A DNA stretch of 64,000 nucleotides from Planctomycetota bacterium (lineage in GTDB: Bacteria; Planctomycetota; Planctomycetia; Pirellulales; Pirellulaceae): the NCBI GenBank assembly GCA_963204915.1, contig CAUJHS010000010.1:112281-176280 (forward strand), in the 5' to 3' direction. Shown piece by piece: positions 9,278-16,825 of this stretch. The notes beneath the pieces were generated by a model that made no database searches, was not told the origin of the DNA, and saw nothing but the letters and a program-made list of their open reading frames with translations. Every line of letters begins with the position of its first letter. Positions within the stretch are counted from its first letter, which is position 1. Position numbers and translations under genes: made by a program.

Positions 9278-10387
9278 ATGACCCGCTATCACTTTGAATT
9301 GGCGACGCCCGAGGACGACGCCGAGCTGCGCGACATTCTCGCGGCGACGGGCATGGACGGCCCCATTTCCGTCGCGTTTCGCCGAGAACCAAGTTTCTTT
9401 GAAGCCGCGGTGGTGGAAGGGCCCTTTCATCAAACGATTGTCGGCCGCGACCGCCGTGACGGGCGAATCGGCGGTTTTGGCTCGCGGTCAATTCGCTGGC
9501 GCTACGTGAATGGCCAACCCGCGCCCATTGGTTATCTTAGTAGCTTGCGCGTCTTGCCCGCATATCGAAACCTTGGCTTGTTAGCGCGCGGTTACGCATT
9601 CCTACGCGAACTGCACGCCGATAACCGGACGCCGTTGTACTTGACCACGATTGCCGAAGGCAACGAACAGGCCTTGAAGATACTCACCTCCGGACGGGCG
9701 GGCCTACCGACGTACCACGAGGCGGGGCGGTTTCACACGGCGGTAATTCCCGCCTCGGGCCGGGCGCGCCGCAAGCCACCCCGCGGCGTCAAACTGCGTA
9801 TGGCGCACGCGGGGGACCTTCCGCGCCTTTTCGAGTTTTTGCAAAGGAACGGTCCGCGCCGCCAGTTTTTTCCGGTGTATCAGGCCGACGATTTTCAAGC
9901 AACGACTGCAACGTTTCGCGGGCTGACGCTGCCCGACCTGTGCCTGGCGTTTCGCCACGACCGGATCGTCGGCGTTTTGGGACGATGGGACCAGCGCGGC
10001 TTTCGCCAAACGGTTGTGCAAAGTTACCGCGGCCCCCTGCGCTGGCTGCGGCCTGTCTACAATGTCGCCGCGGTTATGCGCCATCGTCCGAAATTGCCGC
10101 GCGCCGGGGAAAGCTTTGCCTTCATTACCGGCGCGTTGCCTTTGGTGGAGGATGACGACGCCGAGATTTTCGGGGCGATGATCGATTACCAGACCTCGCG
10201 CCCGGCCGAAGACCGTCCTTTTTGGTTAATCGGGCTTCATGAACGCGATGCCCTGTTGCCCGCAATCCGGGCGCGTCAGGTGACGTCGTACATCACGCGC
10301 CTGTATTATGTGAGTTGGGAGGACGGCGCCAAGTTGCGCGCCGCTCTTGATGATCGCTCACCTTACTTGGAGCTTGGCAGCCTGTAG
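9278..10387 (+). CDS. GNAT-family N-acyltransferase-like protein
   Basis: A 369-residue protein. The segment IGYLSSLRVLPAYRNLGLLARGY matches the core beta-strand and acetyl-CoA-binding loop of GNAT enzymes, and a second half of similar size suggests a two-module architecture. It is directly followed, one base later, by another acyltransferase-like ORF and then by a GH3 protein, so the three are likely co-transcribed. The group probably makes or modifies an acylated or amino-acyl-conjugated metabolite; the acceptor is unknown. Confidence 0.72.
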   Translation: MTRYHFELATPEDDAELRDILAATGMDGPISVAFRREPSFFEAAVVEGPFHQTIVGRDRRDGRIGGFGSRSIRWRYVNGQPAPIGYLSSLRVLPAYRNLGLLARGYAFLRELHADNRTPLYLTTIAEGNEQALKILTSGRAGLPTYHEAGRFHTAVIPASGRARRKPPRGVKLRMAHAGDLPRLFEFLQRNGPRRQFFPVYQADDFQATTATFRGLTLPDLCLAFRHDRIVGVLGRWDQRGFRQTVVQSYRGPLRWLRPVYNVAAVMRHRPKLPRAGESFAFITGALPLVEDDDAEIFGAMIDYQTSRPAEDRPFWLIGLHERDALLPAIRARQVTSYITRLYYVSWEDGAKLRAALDDRSPYLELGSL

Positions 10388-10388
10388 C

Positions 10389-11150
10389 ATGGCGCCGCGC
10401 ATGATGAGTTCCCCCACCCTTCAAGGACGCATTGTTCCGCTCGCGGAAGTAACCAGGTCTCAGCGCGCCCAAATGTTTGCGCTGATGACGCGGTACTACG
10501 CAGGAATGCGCAACGACGCCTTCAATGCCGATTTGGACGAGAAAACATGGGTCATTCAGTTGCTTGACAACGCCACGGGCGCCGTTCGCGGTTTCTCCAC
10601 CCAGTGCTTGATTCAAGTGGAACGGTCCGGCCGGAAAATGACGGCCCTGTACTCCGGCGATACGATTGTCGATCGTGCATGTTGGTCTTCGAATCCCTTG
10701 GCGCAGGTATGGGGTCGATTCGCCTTGAACCTGATGGAACAATTCGCGTCCGAGGAGTTTTATTGGTTCCTCATCAGCAAGGGGTTTCGCACCTATCGGT
10801 TCTTGCCTGTATTTTTCCACGAGTTTTATCCGCGGCGCGAAACACCCACACCGTCCTGGGCGAAAGAAGCTCTTGATGCGCTAGCGCGTTCGAAATTCGG
10901 CGAAGCCTACGACGACGCGACCGGCATTGTTCGCGCCGTTGCGGGACAATGCCGCTTGCTCCCCGGTGTGGGCGAGGTGACCCAAGCGCGGGCCTCCAAC
11001 GCAGACGTAGAGTTTTTCGAGCGGCGCAATCCCGGCCACGCGCGCGGTGATGAATTATGCTGCTTAGCGCCGTTAACCCCCGAGAATTTTACGGCCGCCG
11101 CCTATCGCACGATTGGCTACGCGCCTCGTACTCAAGAGATCCGGCATTAA
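10389..11150 (+). CDS. hypothetical protein, possibly GNAT-fold
   Basis: A 253-residue protein starting one base after the preceding stop; alternative ATGs lie at 10401 and 10404. The middle (LYSGDTIVDRACW, LISKGFRTYRFLPVFF) has the strand-helix rhythm of an acyl-CoA N-acyltransferase fold, but I cannot place the CoA-binding loop. The close spacing on both sides puts it in the transcript with the GNAT and GH3 genes. Function is inferred only from that context. Confidence 0.6.
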   Translation: MAPRMMSSPTLQGRIVPLAEVTRSQRAQMFALMTRYYAGMRNDAFNADLDEKTWVIQLLDNATGAVRGFSTQCLIQVERSGRKMTALYSGDTIVDRACWSSNPLAQVWGRFALNLMEQFASEEFYWFLISKGFRTYRFLPVFFHEFYPRRETPTPSWAKEALDALARSKFGEAYDDATGIVRAVAGQCRLLPGVGEVTQARASNADVEFFERRNPGHARGDELCCLAPLTPENFTAAAYRTIGYAPRTQEIRH

Positions 11151-11222
11151 CCGCTTTTCAAACTCGTGGCGCCGTTTCCTCACGCCGCCGGGCGTAAGCG
11201 AAGCGTCAAAGGCGATGGACGG

Positions 11223-13058
11223 ATGAATTTGGCGTATTGGCTTAACACCGCGTGGATGGCGAAATGCCGCCGCGAGGCCCACGCGTTCGAGCAAGCCACC
11301 CATCAACCGGCCGCCGCACAACAGGCCGTGCTGAGAAACATCTTAGACGCGAATCGCAGTTCCGAGTTCGGACAACGGCATCAGTTCGCGAACATCGCGA
11401 ACCCAAGCGAGTTCCAGCAGCGTGTGCCGCTTTCCACCTACGAATCCTATGCCGCCGCGATCGACCGCATGGCCGGCGGCGCCGAGCAGGTGTTGACATG
11501 CGACAAGGTCCTGTTATTCGAGCCGACCAGCGGAACGTCTCGCGGAGAGAAGTTGATTCCTTACACCGCATCGCTGAGGGCGCAGTTTCAGCGCATGGCC
11601 GCCGTTTGGATTTACGACCTGATGCGGCGCCGGCCCGCCCTGCGGCAAGGCCGGGCTTATTGGTCGATCTCGCCCGCAATGGGCGCTAAGCGGCGCACGG
11701 GCGGCGGCGTTCCGATCGGCTTTGACGACGATACTCAGTACTTGTCCGGACTGGAACGCCGTCTGGCGCGAAGTTTGTTGGCCGTACCCCCAGACATTTC
11801 GAAGTTGTCCCATCTCGACAACTTTCGCTACGCCACGCTCCTGCATCTGATTCGGGCGCCCGACTTGACGTTGATTTCTATCTGGAGTCCGACGTTTCTC
11901 GATGCGATCTTCGCGGGTTTGGAAGTCTGGACGGATCGCTTAGCGTACGACCTGAAACATGGCGGCGTATCGTGGCCGCAGCCCGTCGATGCGACGCCTC
12001 GACCTGCGAAGGCCTTTCGGTTTTTGGCGACAGGCCGGCCGTTAACGAGCGCCGCCGAAACACTGCGTTCCTCGGCGGAGATCTCGGAAAAGCTGCGACG
12101 CTTATGGCCGCAGCTAGCGTTGATTAGTTGCTGGGCCGATGCAACGGCTGCATTGTATCTGCCGCGGTTGCGTGAATACTTTCCTCACGTTGAGATCCAG
12201 CCCAAAGGGTTACTGGCCACAGAAGGCTGTGTTTCGACGCCGTTATGGGATCAGGTTGGCGCCGCACTGGCCCTCCGTTCGCATTTTTTGGAATTCCAGG
12301 AACTCGACGGCAGTCATGACGCTTCCGCACCGTGCCGCTTCGCCTGGCGCCTTGACCGAGGCGGACGCTATGGCGTTGTGCTCACCACCGCGGGCGGCCT
12401 CTACCGATACCAGTTGGGTGATGAAGTGGAAGTGGTGGGGTTCAAGAATAACTGTCCATGCGTACGCTTTCGGGGAAGGCTGGGGATGGCGAGCGACTTA
12501 GTCGGCGAAAAACTTGCCGAGGGATTCGTTCGCGCGGTGCTCGAACGCGTTTTGAACCTACACGCGTTCGCAGCGCGGTTTATGCTCGTGGCGCCTGTCG
12601 ACCGTGTTCCGTCGTGCTATTGCCTTTACCTTCAACCGAGCGGCGCCGCTCCCGACCGGACCGTGGCACAAAGGTTGATCGACGCCCTCCAGGCCGAGTT
12701 GGAATCGAATCCGCACTACCGTTACGCGGTCGAGTTAGGACAACTGACGCCGCTGGAACTCGTGGTGCTCGATTCGGCGGGGCCAGCGGCTTGGACGGTC
12801 TTTGAGCAGCATCGCATAGCCCAAGGGCAAAAACCCGGAAACATCAAACCCGTATCGCTCGACGGGGGTCGCGATTGGGAGCATGTATTCCAACCCATCA
12901 CGAGCGGTTCGCCGCCTCGCCTCGTGGCGCAACGTGGCGCGAGTTTCCAAGGAGGCTCGACGCCTTCGCCCCATGCCAACGTCCATAAACCAGCTTGCTC
13001 CCCGCCAGCGCCAGCAACCACCCTGTCGCCACATCAAGCAGATGATGCTCATGAATGA
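11223..13058 (+). CDS. GH3-family acyl-acid-amido synthetase-like protein
   Basis: A 611-residue protein related to plant auxin-responsive GH3 enzymes and their bacterial counterparts, part of the adenylate-forming superfamily. The ATP-binding P-loop is FEPTSGTSRGEKLIP. Later GLLATEGC and YRYQLGDEVEVVGF match the GH3 motifs that contact the adenylate. The start at 11223 follows GGACGG and begins MNLAYWLN, as in relatives. It should activate a carboxylic acid with ATP and conjugate it to an amine. The last 50 or so residues are low-complexity and overlap the convergent PAP2 gene by 161 bp. Confidence 0.85.
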   Translation: MNLAYWLNTAWMAKCRREAHAFEQATHQPAAAQQAVLRNILDANRSSEFGQRHQFANIANPSEFQQRVPLSTYESYAAAIDRMAGGAEQVLTCDKVLLFEPTSGTSRGEKLIPYTASLRAQFQRMAAVWIYDLMRRRPALRQGRAYWSISPAMGAKRRTGGGVPIGFDDDTQYLSGLERRLARSLLAVPPDISKLSHLDNFRYATLLHLIRAPDLTLISIWSPTFLDAIFAGLEVWTDRLAYDLKHGGVSWPQPVDATPRPAKAFRFLATGRPLTSAAETLRSSAEISEKLRRLWPQLALISCWADATAALYLPRLREYFPHVEIQPKGLLATEGCVSTPLWDQVGAALALRSHFLEFQELDGSHDASAPCRFAWRLDRGGRYGVVLTTAGGLYRYQLGDEVEVVGFKNNCPCVRFRGRLGMASDLVGEKLAEGFVRAVLERVLNLHAFAARFMLVAPVDRVPSCYCLYLQPSGAAPDRTVAQRLIDALQAELESNPHYRYAVELGQLTPLELVVLDSAGPAAWTVFEQHRIAQGQKPGNIKPVSLDGGRDWEHVFQPITSGSPPRLVAQRGASFQGGSTPSPHANVHKPACSPPAPATTLSPHQADDAHE

Positions 13059-13602
13059 GCAGGGTTGAAAGCGCGATCGCCGCTCCCCAAAGCCAAAAGA
13101 AGGCTTTTCCCGGCAGTGAAGCACGCGCCGCGAAGATATCAATGCACACGATGCTTAACGTAACGTGCAGCGAAGGCGCGAGATTGTATTGCAGATTCAT
13201 CCGATCCGCGACCTCGTGCCAACGGCGCCATACGCCCCAATCGTGCTGCGCCTCATGAGCAAGCTCGGCGGGGAACGCCAAGAAGCAGACGCCTGCGGCG
13301 AAGATCACCGAGGCAAGCGTCGCCGTGAGCGCGCGCAGTTCGTGCGACGCGCGCAAAATGAACGGCGCTGCGACGAACAACAAGTACAGCGACATATAGA
13401 ACACGACCATGCCGGGCACAAACGGCATGTGGCGCTCCATCTCCCAATGGACGGCGAATCGCGTCGTTCTTTGGGCCGTTACCCAGTCGGCGCCGCCGTA
13501 CACGAGACAGAACCACGCCATCACGCCGGCGCCCAGGACGCACGCTTCGATGAGATGTCGCCCACCGGGCCACGCAAAAAGCCGTGACGTTGGGGAACGC
13601 AT
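12898..13602 (-). CDS. PAP2-family membrane phosphatase
   Basis: A 234-residue protein with several hydrophobic membrane segments. NLAPSLHVT gives the PSxH motif and IHEHHLLDVATG the downstream HxxxD motif of type 2 phosphatidic acid phosphatases. The usual first KxxxxxxRP motif is not obvious. It should dephosphorylate a lipid phosphate or isoprenyl pyrophosphate at the membrane, or act as an inositolphosphotransferase-like enzyme. The start is the ATG at 13602; the frame extends upstream to 13680. Its C-terminal coding region overlaps the end of the GH3 gene antisense. Confidence 0.78.
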   Translation of the reverse strand: MRSPTSRLFAWPGGRHLIEACVLGAGVMAWFCLVYGGADWVTAQRTTRFAVHWEMERHMPFVPGMVVFYMSLYLLFVAAPFILRASHELRALTATLASVIFAAGVCFLAFPAELAHEAQHDWGVWRRWHEVADRMNLQYNLAPSLHVTLSIVCIDIFAARASLPGKAFFWLWGAAIALSTLLIHEHHLLDVATGWLLALAGSKLVYGRWHGAKASSLLGNSRHVAPRGEAANRS

Positions 13603-14390
13603 TACGAATGGGTCCTTTCCCAAACAGGTTGGGCGCCGCCAAAGCAGCGTCGATCCCTTGCTGCGGATTCGCCTCGCCATAACTTACCCAAGTTTTACCC
13701 GTCGCGGAAAGACGTTTCGAAGCGTTACGCGACGAATCAAAACAGCGATGCCGCAACTCGCATGGAACAAGGCGGTCGTCTCGCGGTTTGAGCGCCTTCT
13801 CACACACGAAAGACGGTTGCGGCGTACCGCGGGCGACGGCGAACCGCATCAATTTCTGCGCCGCCGGCCGGCGACCTCGACACACGTGGTCATCGCATAA
13901 CGCGAACTTCAGAACAGTTTTGTTCGTCATCAGAACGACGGCGAATTTTGCCGACGATCTGCCTGTGAATATGCTGTGGATATGCGAAGCAGGACGGGTT
14001 TTTCTCACGAGACGCAACGGAGCAGTATACGGGCGCGAAGGCGTTTCTACTGCATCATCTTGTGCAAATGACATGGCCAGGACGCCGACATCGGCCGCAA
14101 CTGAAAAGATCAACCGACCAACTCCTATCGCAACGGCGAAGCCACAAGCGGCAGACTTGCGCTAATTTGGCGCATGCAGCGAGGACGACGTTCGAACGAA
14201 CAACCTTTGTATTCCGCCGAACGGCGTTCGGCCGTTTGCGCCCACGACGCAAGCTGGTACAATCATCCCGACAAGACGAGATCAACTCAATGCACCAAGG
14301 CCAAGCCAAACCACGGCCCACCCTTGTTCCGAATAAGGCGCCCCACCGACACCCTATATCTCCAAGCTACACCGCCAAATGCCCCACCTC
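13603..14390. other. gene-poor stretch before the genomic island
   Basis: Nearly 800 bp with no convincing gene; frames here look like shadows. A hairpin at 14216-14232 (GCCGAAC, 3-nt loop, GTTCGGC) lacks a T-run. The last 100 bp should hold the original promoter of the tRNA-Ser gene now cut at 14430, but I cannot place clear -35/-10 boxes. Confidence 0.45.
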
Positions 14391-14430
14391 CGGATGGGTG
14401 GCCGAGTGGACGAAGGCAGCAGTCTTGAAA
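14391..14430 (+). repeat. attL: 40-bp direct repeat, 5' half of tRNA-Ser
   Basis: Exact copy of 45218-45257. Positions 14392-14430 are the acceptor 5' strand, D-arm and anticodon stem/loop up to the last loop base, after which the sequence departs from the tRNA. This is the 5' remnant of the host tRNA gene left at the element's left end. Confidence 0.92.
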
Positions 14431-14460
14431 GACTTATAAAGACTTCTTGAAAAACGCGAG

Positions 14461-14481
14461 AAACCTAGCGTTTTCCTTAGT
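14461..14481 (+). repeat. 21-bp terminal direct repeat, left copy
   Basis: The 21-bp sequence beginning AAACCTAGCG and ending TCCTTAGT occurs here and at 45197-45217, in the same orientation. Here it lies 30 bp inside the left tRNA fragment. The host sequence upstream of the left fragment lacks it, so it belongs to the element. Confidence 0.85.
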
Positions 14482-14541
14482 GAAACCCGCCTTTCGCCAC
14501 TTCTCAAAAACCGCCAGTAACACCCACTTTCGGCGCGTTTT

Positions 14542-14558
14542 GGTTGTCACTGACAACC
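14542..14558. promoter_or_regulatory. GGTTGTC inverted pair, candidate integrase arm site (left)
   Basis: GGTTGTC-ACT-GACAACC, a perfect 7-bp inverted repeat. The same heptamer recurs five times near the right end (45075-45162), next to the integrase gene. Its presence at both ends suggests arm-type binding sites for the integrase or an accessory factor. Confidence 0.55.
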
Positions 14559-14745
14559 ACTCAGACAGCTGTGCAGAGCGAGCCATCCGTGAAACTGTTC
14601 ACTTCCGTCGGTAACACATTTATCAAGCTACAACCTCGCAGAACTTGGCGTGTGTTTTCTCTTGTTGTTTTCGAAAGAAAATCTTTGCAGACGGAGTATC
14701 GCTCGTGCGCCCGTGGTGGAGTGATGGTTGCGGCATTCCGGTATG

Positions 14746-16821
14746 TCACACGTTTAGATCATCCAGAAACTCCGAAGCGGGTTCGACGGCTGTTACGAGA
14801 AGGTGGTCGCGGGCGCGGGTGCAGGCGACGTAGAGCAGGTGGCGCTCAGTATCGTAAACCTCTTGCAGGTCGGCGTCGTCGCCGACGGCTTCGATGCGTT
14901 GTTGCAGCGGGATTACTTCGTCGTCGCAGGCCATTACCGCCACAGCCCGGAATTCCAGGCCCTTGGCCAAATGCATCGTACTGATCGAGACGAAGCCGAC
15001 CTCGCCGTCTCCGCTTTCGTCAAGGACCTTCGATGCCATTTCGGCGCGCTCAACGGCCGCCTGGGCCCGCTCCAATTGCGCCGCCGAGCGGACGAAGATT
15101 CCGATCTCGTGCGGCTTCACGCCCGCCTCCGTTTGTTCGCAGAGCCAGGCCGCCACGGTTTCGGTCTCTTCGTTCTCGCTCTTGTGCAATCGAATGGTCG
15201 GCGGCGGACCATTGAAAACGGAAATGGTGTCGGTGCGGTCTTCGCTGTTGCCATCCACGTCGGAAACCGACGGGCCAAGCAACCGGTCGGCTTGCATGCG
15301 GATTTGATGCGAGGTGCGGTAGTTTACTCGTAGGTTGCGACTGCGACCGCGGATATCCACGCCGAGCGATTTCCACGAAAACGGCTGTTGGAAGATGCGT
15401 TGGCCCAGGTCGCCGGCGAAGAACAACGCATTCGGTCGCCCGCCGCCAAGAGCCGCCAGGAATCGCATCTGAGGAATTCCCACGTCTTGCGCTTCGTCAA
15501 CGACGGCGAAATCGAACGGGGCCGATTTGCCGTTGGCGAAAGCCTCGCCCAATTGGGTGAACATGGCTGCTTCGGTCATCAGGCCCTCGGCGTTAAGTTG
15601 GCCGCGGACCTGCTCAAAGATCGACCACAAAACCTGACGCTGCGCCTCCGGCAGGCGTGTCTTGCGGCCAAGGCGGGCTACGTCGCGATAGGCGTCCCAG
15701 GAGCCAAGCTGCCAGGCGTCAACCACCTGCTCCCATTCCGTCAAGAGAAAATGATCGCTGAAGCGGTGGTTTCCTTCGGCCCGTGAAGCTACTTTCAGCA
15801 TCTCTCGAATGGCGTCGCGGTTGGCCAGCGAGACCGGGCCTACTTGCATCTTGTGCAGGCGCTGGGCAATGGCCGTCAAGGAATACACGTCGATGCGTTC
15901 CGCCAGTCGCGGCTCGCTGACGAGCAGCTGATTGAGTCGCGTCTGCAGGGCGCGCGCCAGCGGGTCGGAGAAAGTCGTTAGCAGCACGCGGGCGCCAGGA
16001 TTCGCGCGGGCCAGGTGCGCCGCCCGGTGTAACGCCACGATGGTCTTTCCAGTGCCGGCCGAGCCCGAAACTCGCGCTGGCCCGGCGTAGTCGCGCTCGA
16101 CAAGCTGACGCTGCTCGGGATGAAGGAAAACCGTCCATTTCTCCCACGGAAACTCCAGGGCCCGCGCCAGTTCCTCCACGTCGGCCATGACGCGGAACCG
16201 CCGCTGGGCGTCGGGGTGGGCGAAGGGATCGGCTGTTGCCGCGGCCGGCTGCGGCACGCGCGGCTTCCCGCCCGTTGCCAATTCCAGCAGCGCCTCGGCG
16301 GCTTCGGCCGGCAGATGGTCCGCAAGGACGAATAGGGTCTCCTCGGTCGCCGTCCGCACATCGTCGAGCCATTCGGCAGGTACGCCATAGCTCAACAAGT
16401 CATCGTCCGAGTAGCGGTCGAAGAGCGTTGGCGGAGTTTTGACTTTTTTGCCCGGCGCTTCGACATAGGTGGGCACGACGATTTCTTGAACGGTTTCGCG
16501 GATCTCGACAAGCTGCGCGGCGCCCGTCTTGGGATGCGTTTGCAGCTTTCGCCGTTCGGCCCACGCATACGCCTTGTCGTGGTGATCGACGTAGCACAGA
16601 AGCAAGCTCGATTCGGCCCGGTGGACGATCAAGCGAATGTCGGCGCTCACGCGCACCGACCAAAAGTTCTTGTCCCGCGCCTTGTCGAGCTTGTGGAGCT
16701 TCATGCCCGGATTGGCCGGGTTGAGCTGCAAGTCGAACGCGGTCGTCTTAACCGCTTTCTGCTCGTCGCCGGTCAAGCGAGCCAAGCTGTCGGTAAACGT
16801 GTCGGCAATGCAGAACTGCAT
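14746..16821 (-). CDS. UvrD-type SF1 helicase with N-terminal RelE/ParE-like domain
   Basis: A 691-residue protein. Residues 1-92 read as a RelE/ParE-type toxin fold: spaced helices, then KNFWSVRVSADIRLI and CYVDHHDKAYAWAERR. A linker leads to an SF1 helicase: Walker A GSAGTGKT (253-260), a VVDEAQDV box, the NYRTSHQ box, HLAKGLEF and the C-terminal LLYVACTRARDHLL. It should translocate on or unwind DNA with ATP; the RelE-like part could be a nuclease or a binding module. It is the last gene of the four-gene operon, 4 bp after the other helicase. Confidence 0.85.
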   Translation of the reverse strand: MQFCIADTFTDSLARLTGDEQKAVKTTAFDLQLNPANPGMKLHKLDKARDKNFWSVRVSADIRLIVHRAESSLLLCYVDHHDKAYAWAERRKLQTHPKTGAAQLVEIRETVQEIVVPTYVEAPGKKVKTPPTLFDRYSDDDLLSYGVPAEWLDDVRTATEETLFVLADHLPAEAAEALLELATGGKPRVPQPAAATADPFAHPDAQRRFRVMADVEELARALEFPWEKWTVFLHPEQRQLVERDYAGPARVSGSAGTGKTIVALHRAAHLARANPGARVLLTTFSDPLARALQTRLNQLLVSEPRLAERIDVYSLTAIAQRLHKMQVGPVSLANRDAIREMLKVASRAEGNHRFSDHFLLTEWEQVVDAWQLGSWDAYRDVARLGRKTRLPEAQRQVLWSIFEQVRGQLNAEGLMTEAAMFTQLGEAFANGKSAPFDFAVVDEAQDVGIPQMRFLAALGGGRPNALFFAGDLGQRIFQQPFSWKSLGVDIRGRSRNLRVNYRTSHQIRMQADRLLGPSVSDVDGNSEDRTDTISVFNGPPPTIRLHKSENEETETVAAWLCEQTEAGVKPHEIGIFVRSAAQLERAQAAVERAEMASKVLDESGDGEVGFVSISTMHLAKGLEFRAVAVMACDDEVIPLQQRIEAVGDDADLQEVYDTERHLLYVACTRARDHLLVTAVEPASEFLDDLNV

Positions 16822-16825
16822 TTGA

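Noticed and set aside
13253..14113. Leftward ORF of 286 codons
   Set aside because: Partly shadows the PAP2 gene in another frame and has no motif; composition unlike a protein.
14216..14232. GCCGAAC/GTTCGGC hairpin considered as a terminator
   Set aside because: No T-run on either strand and no gene ending nearby.
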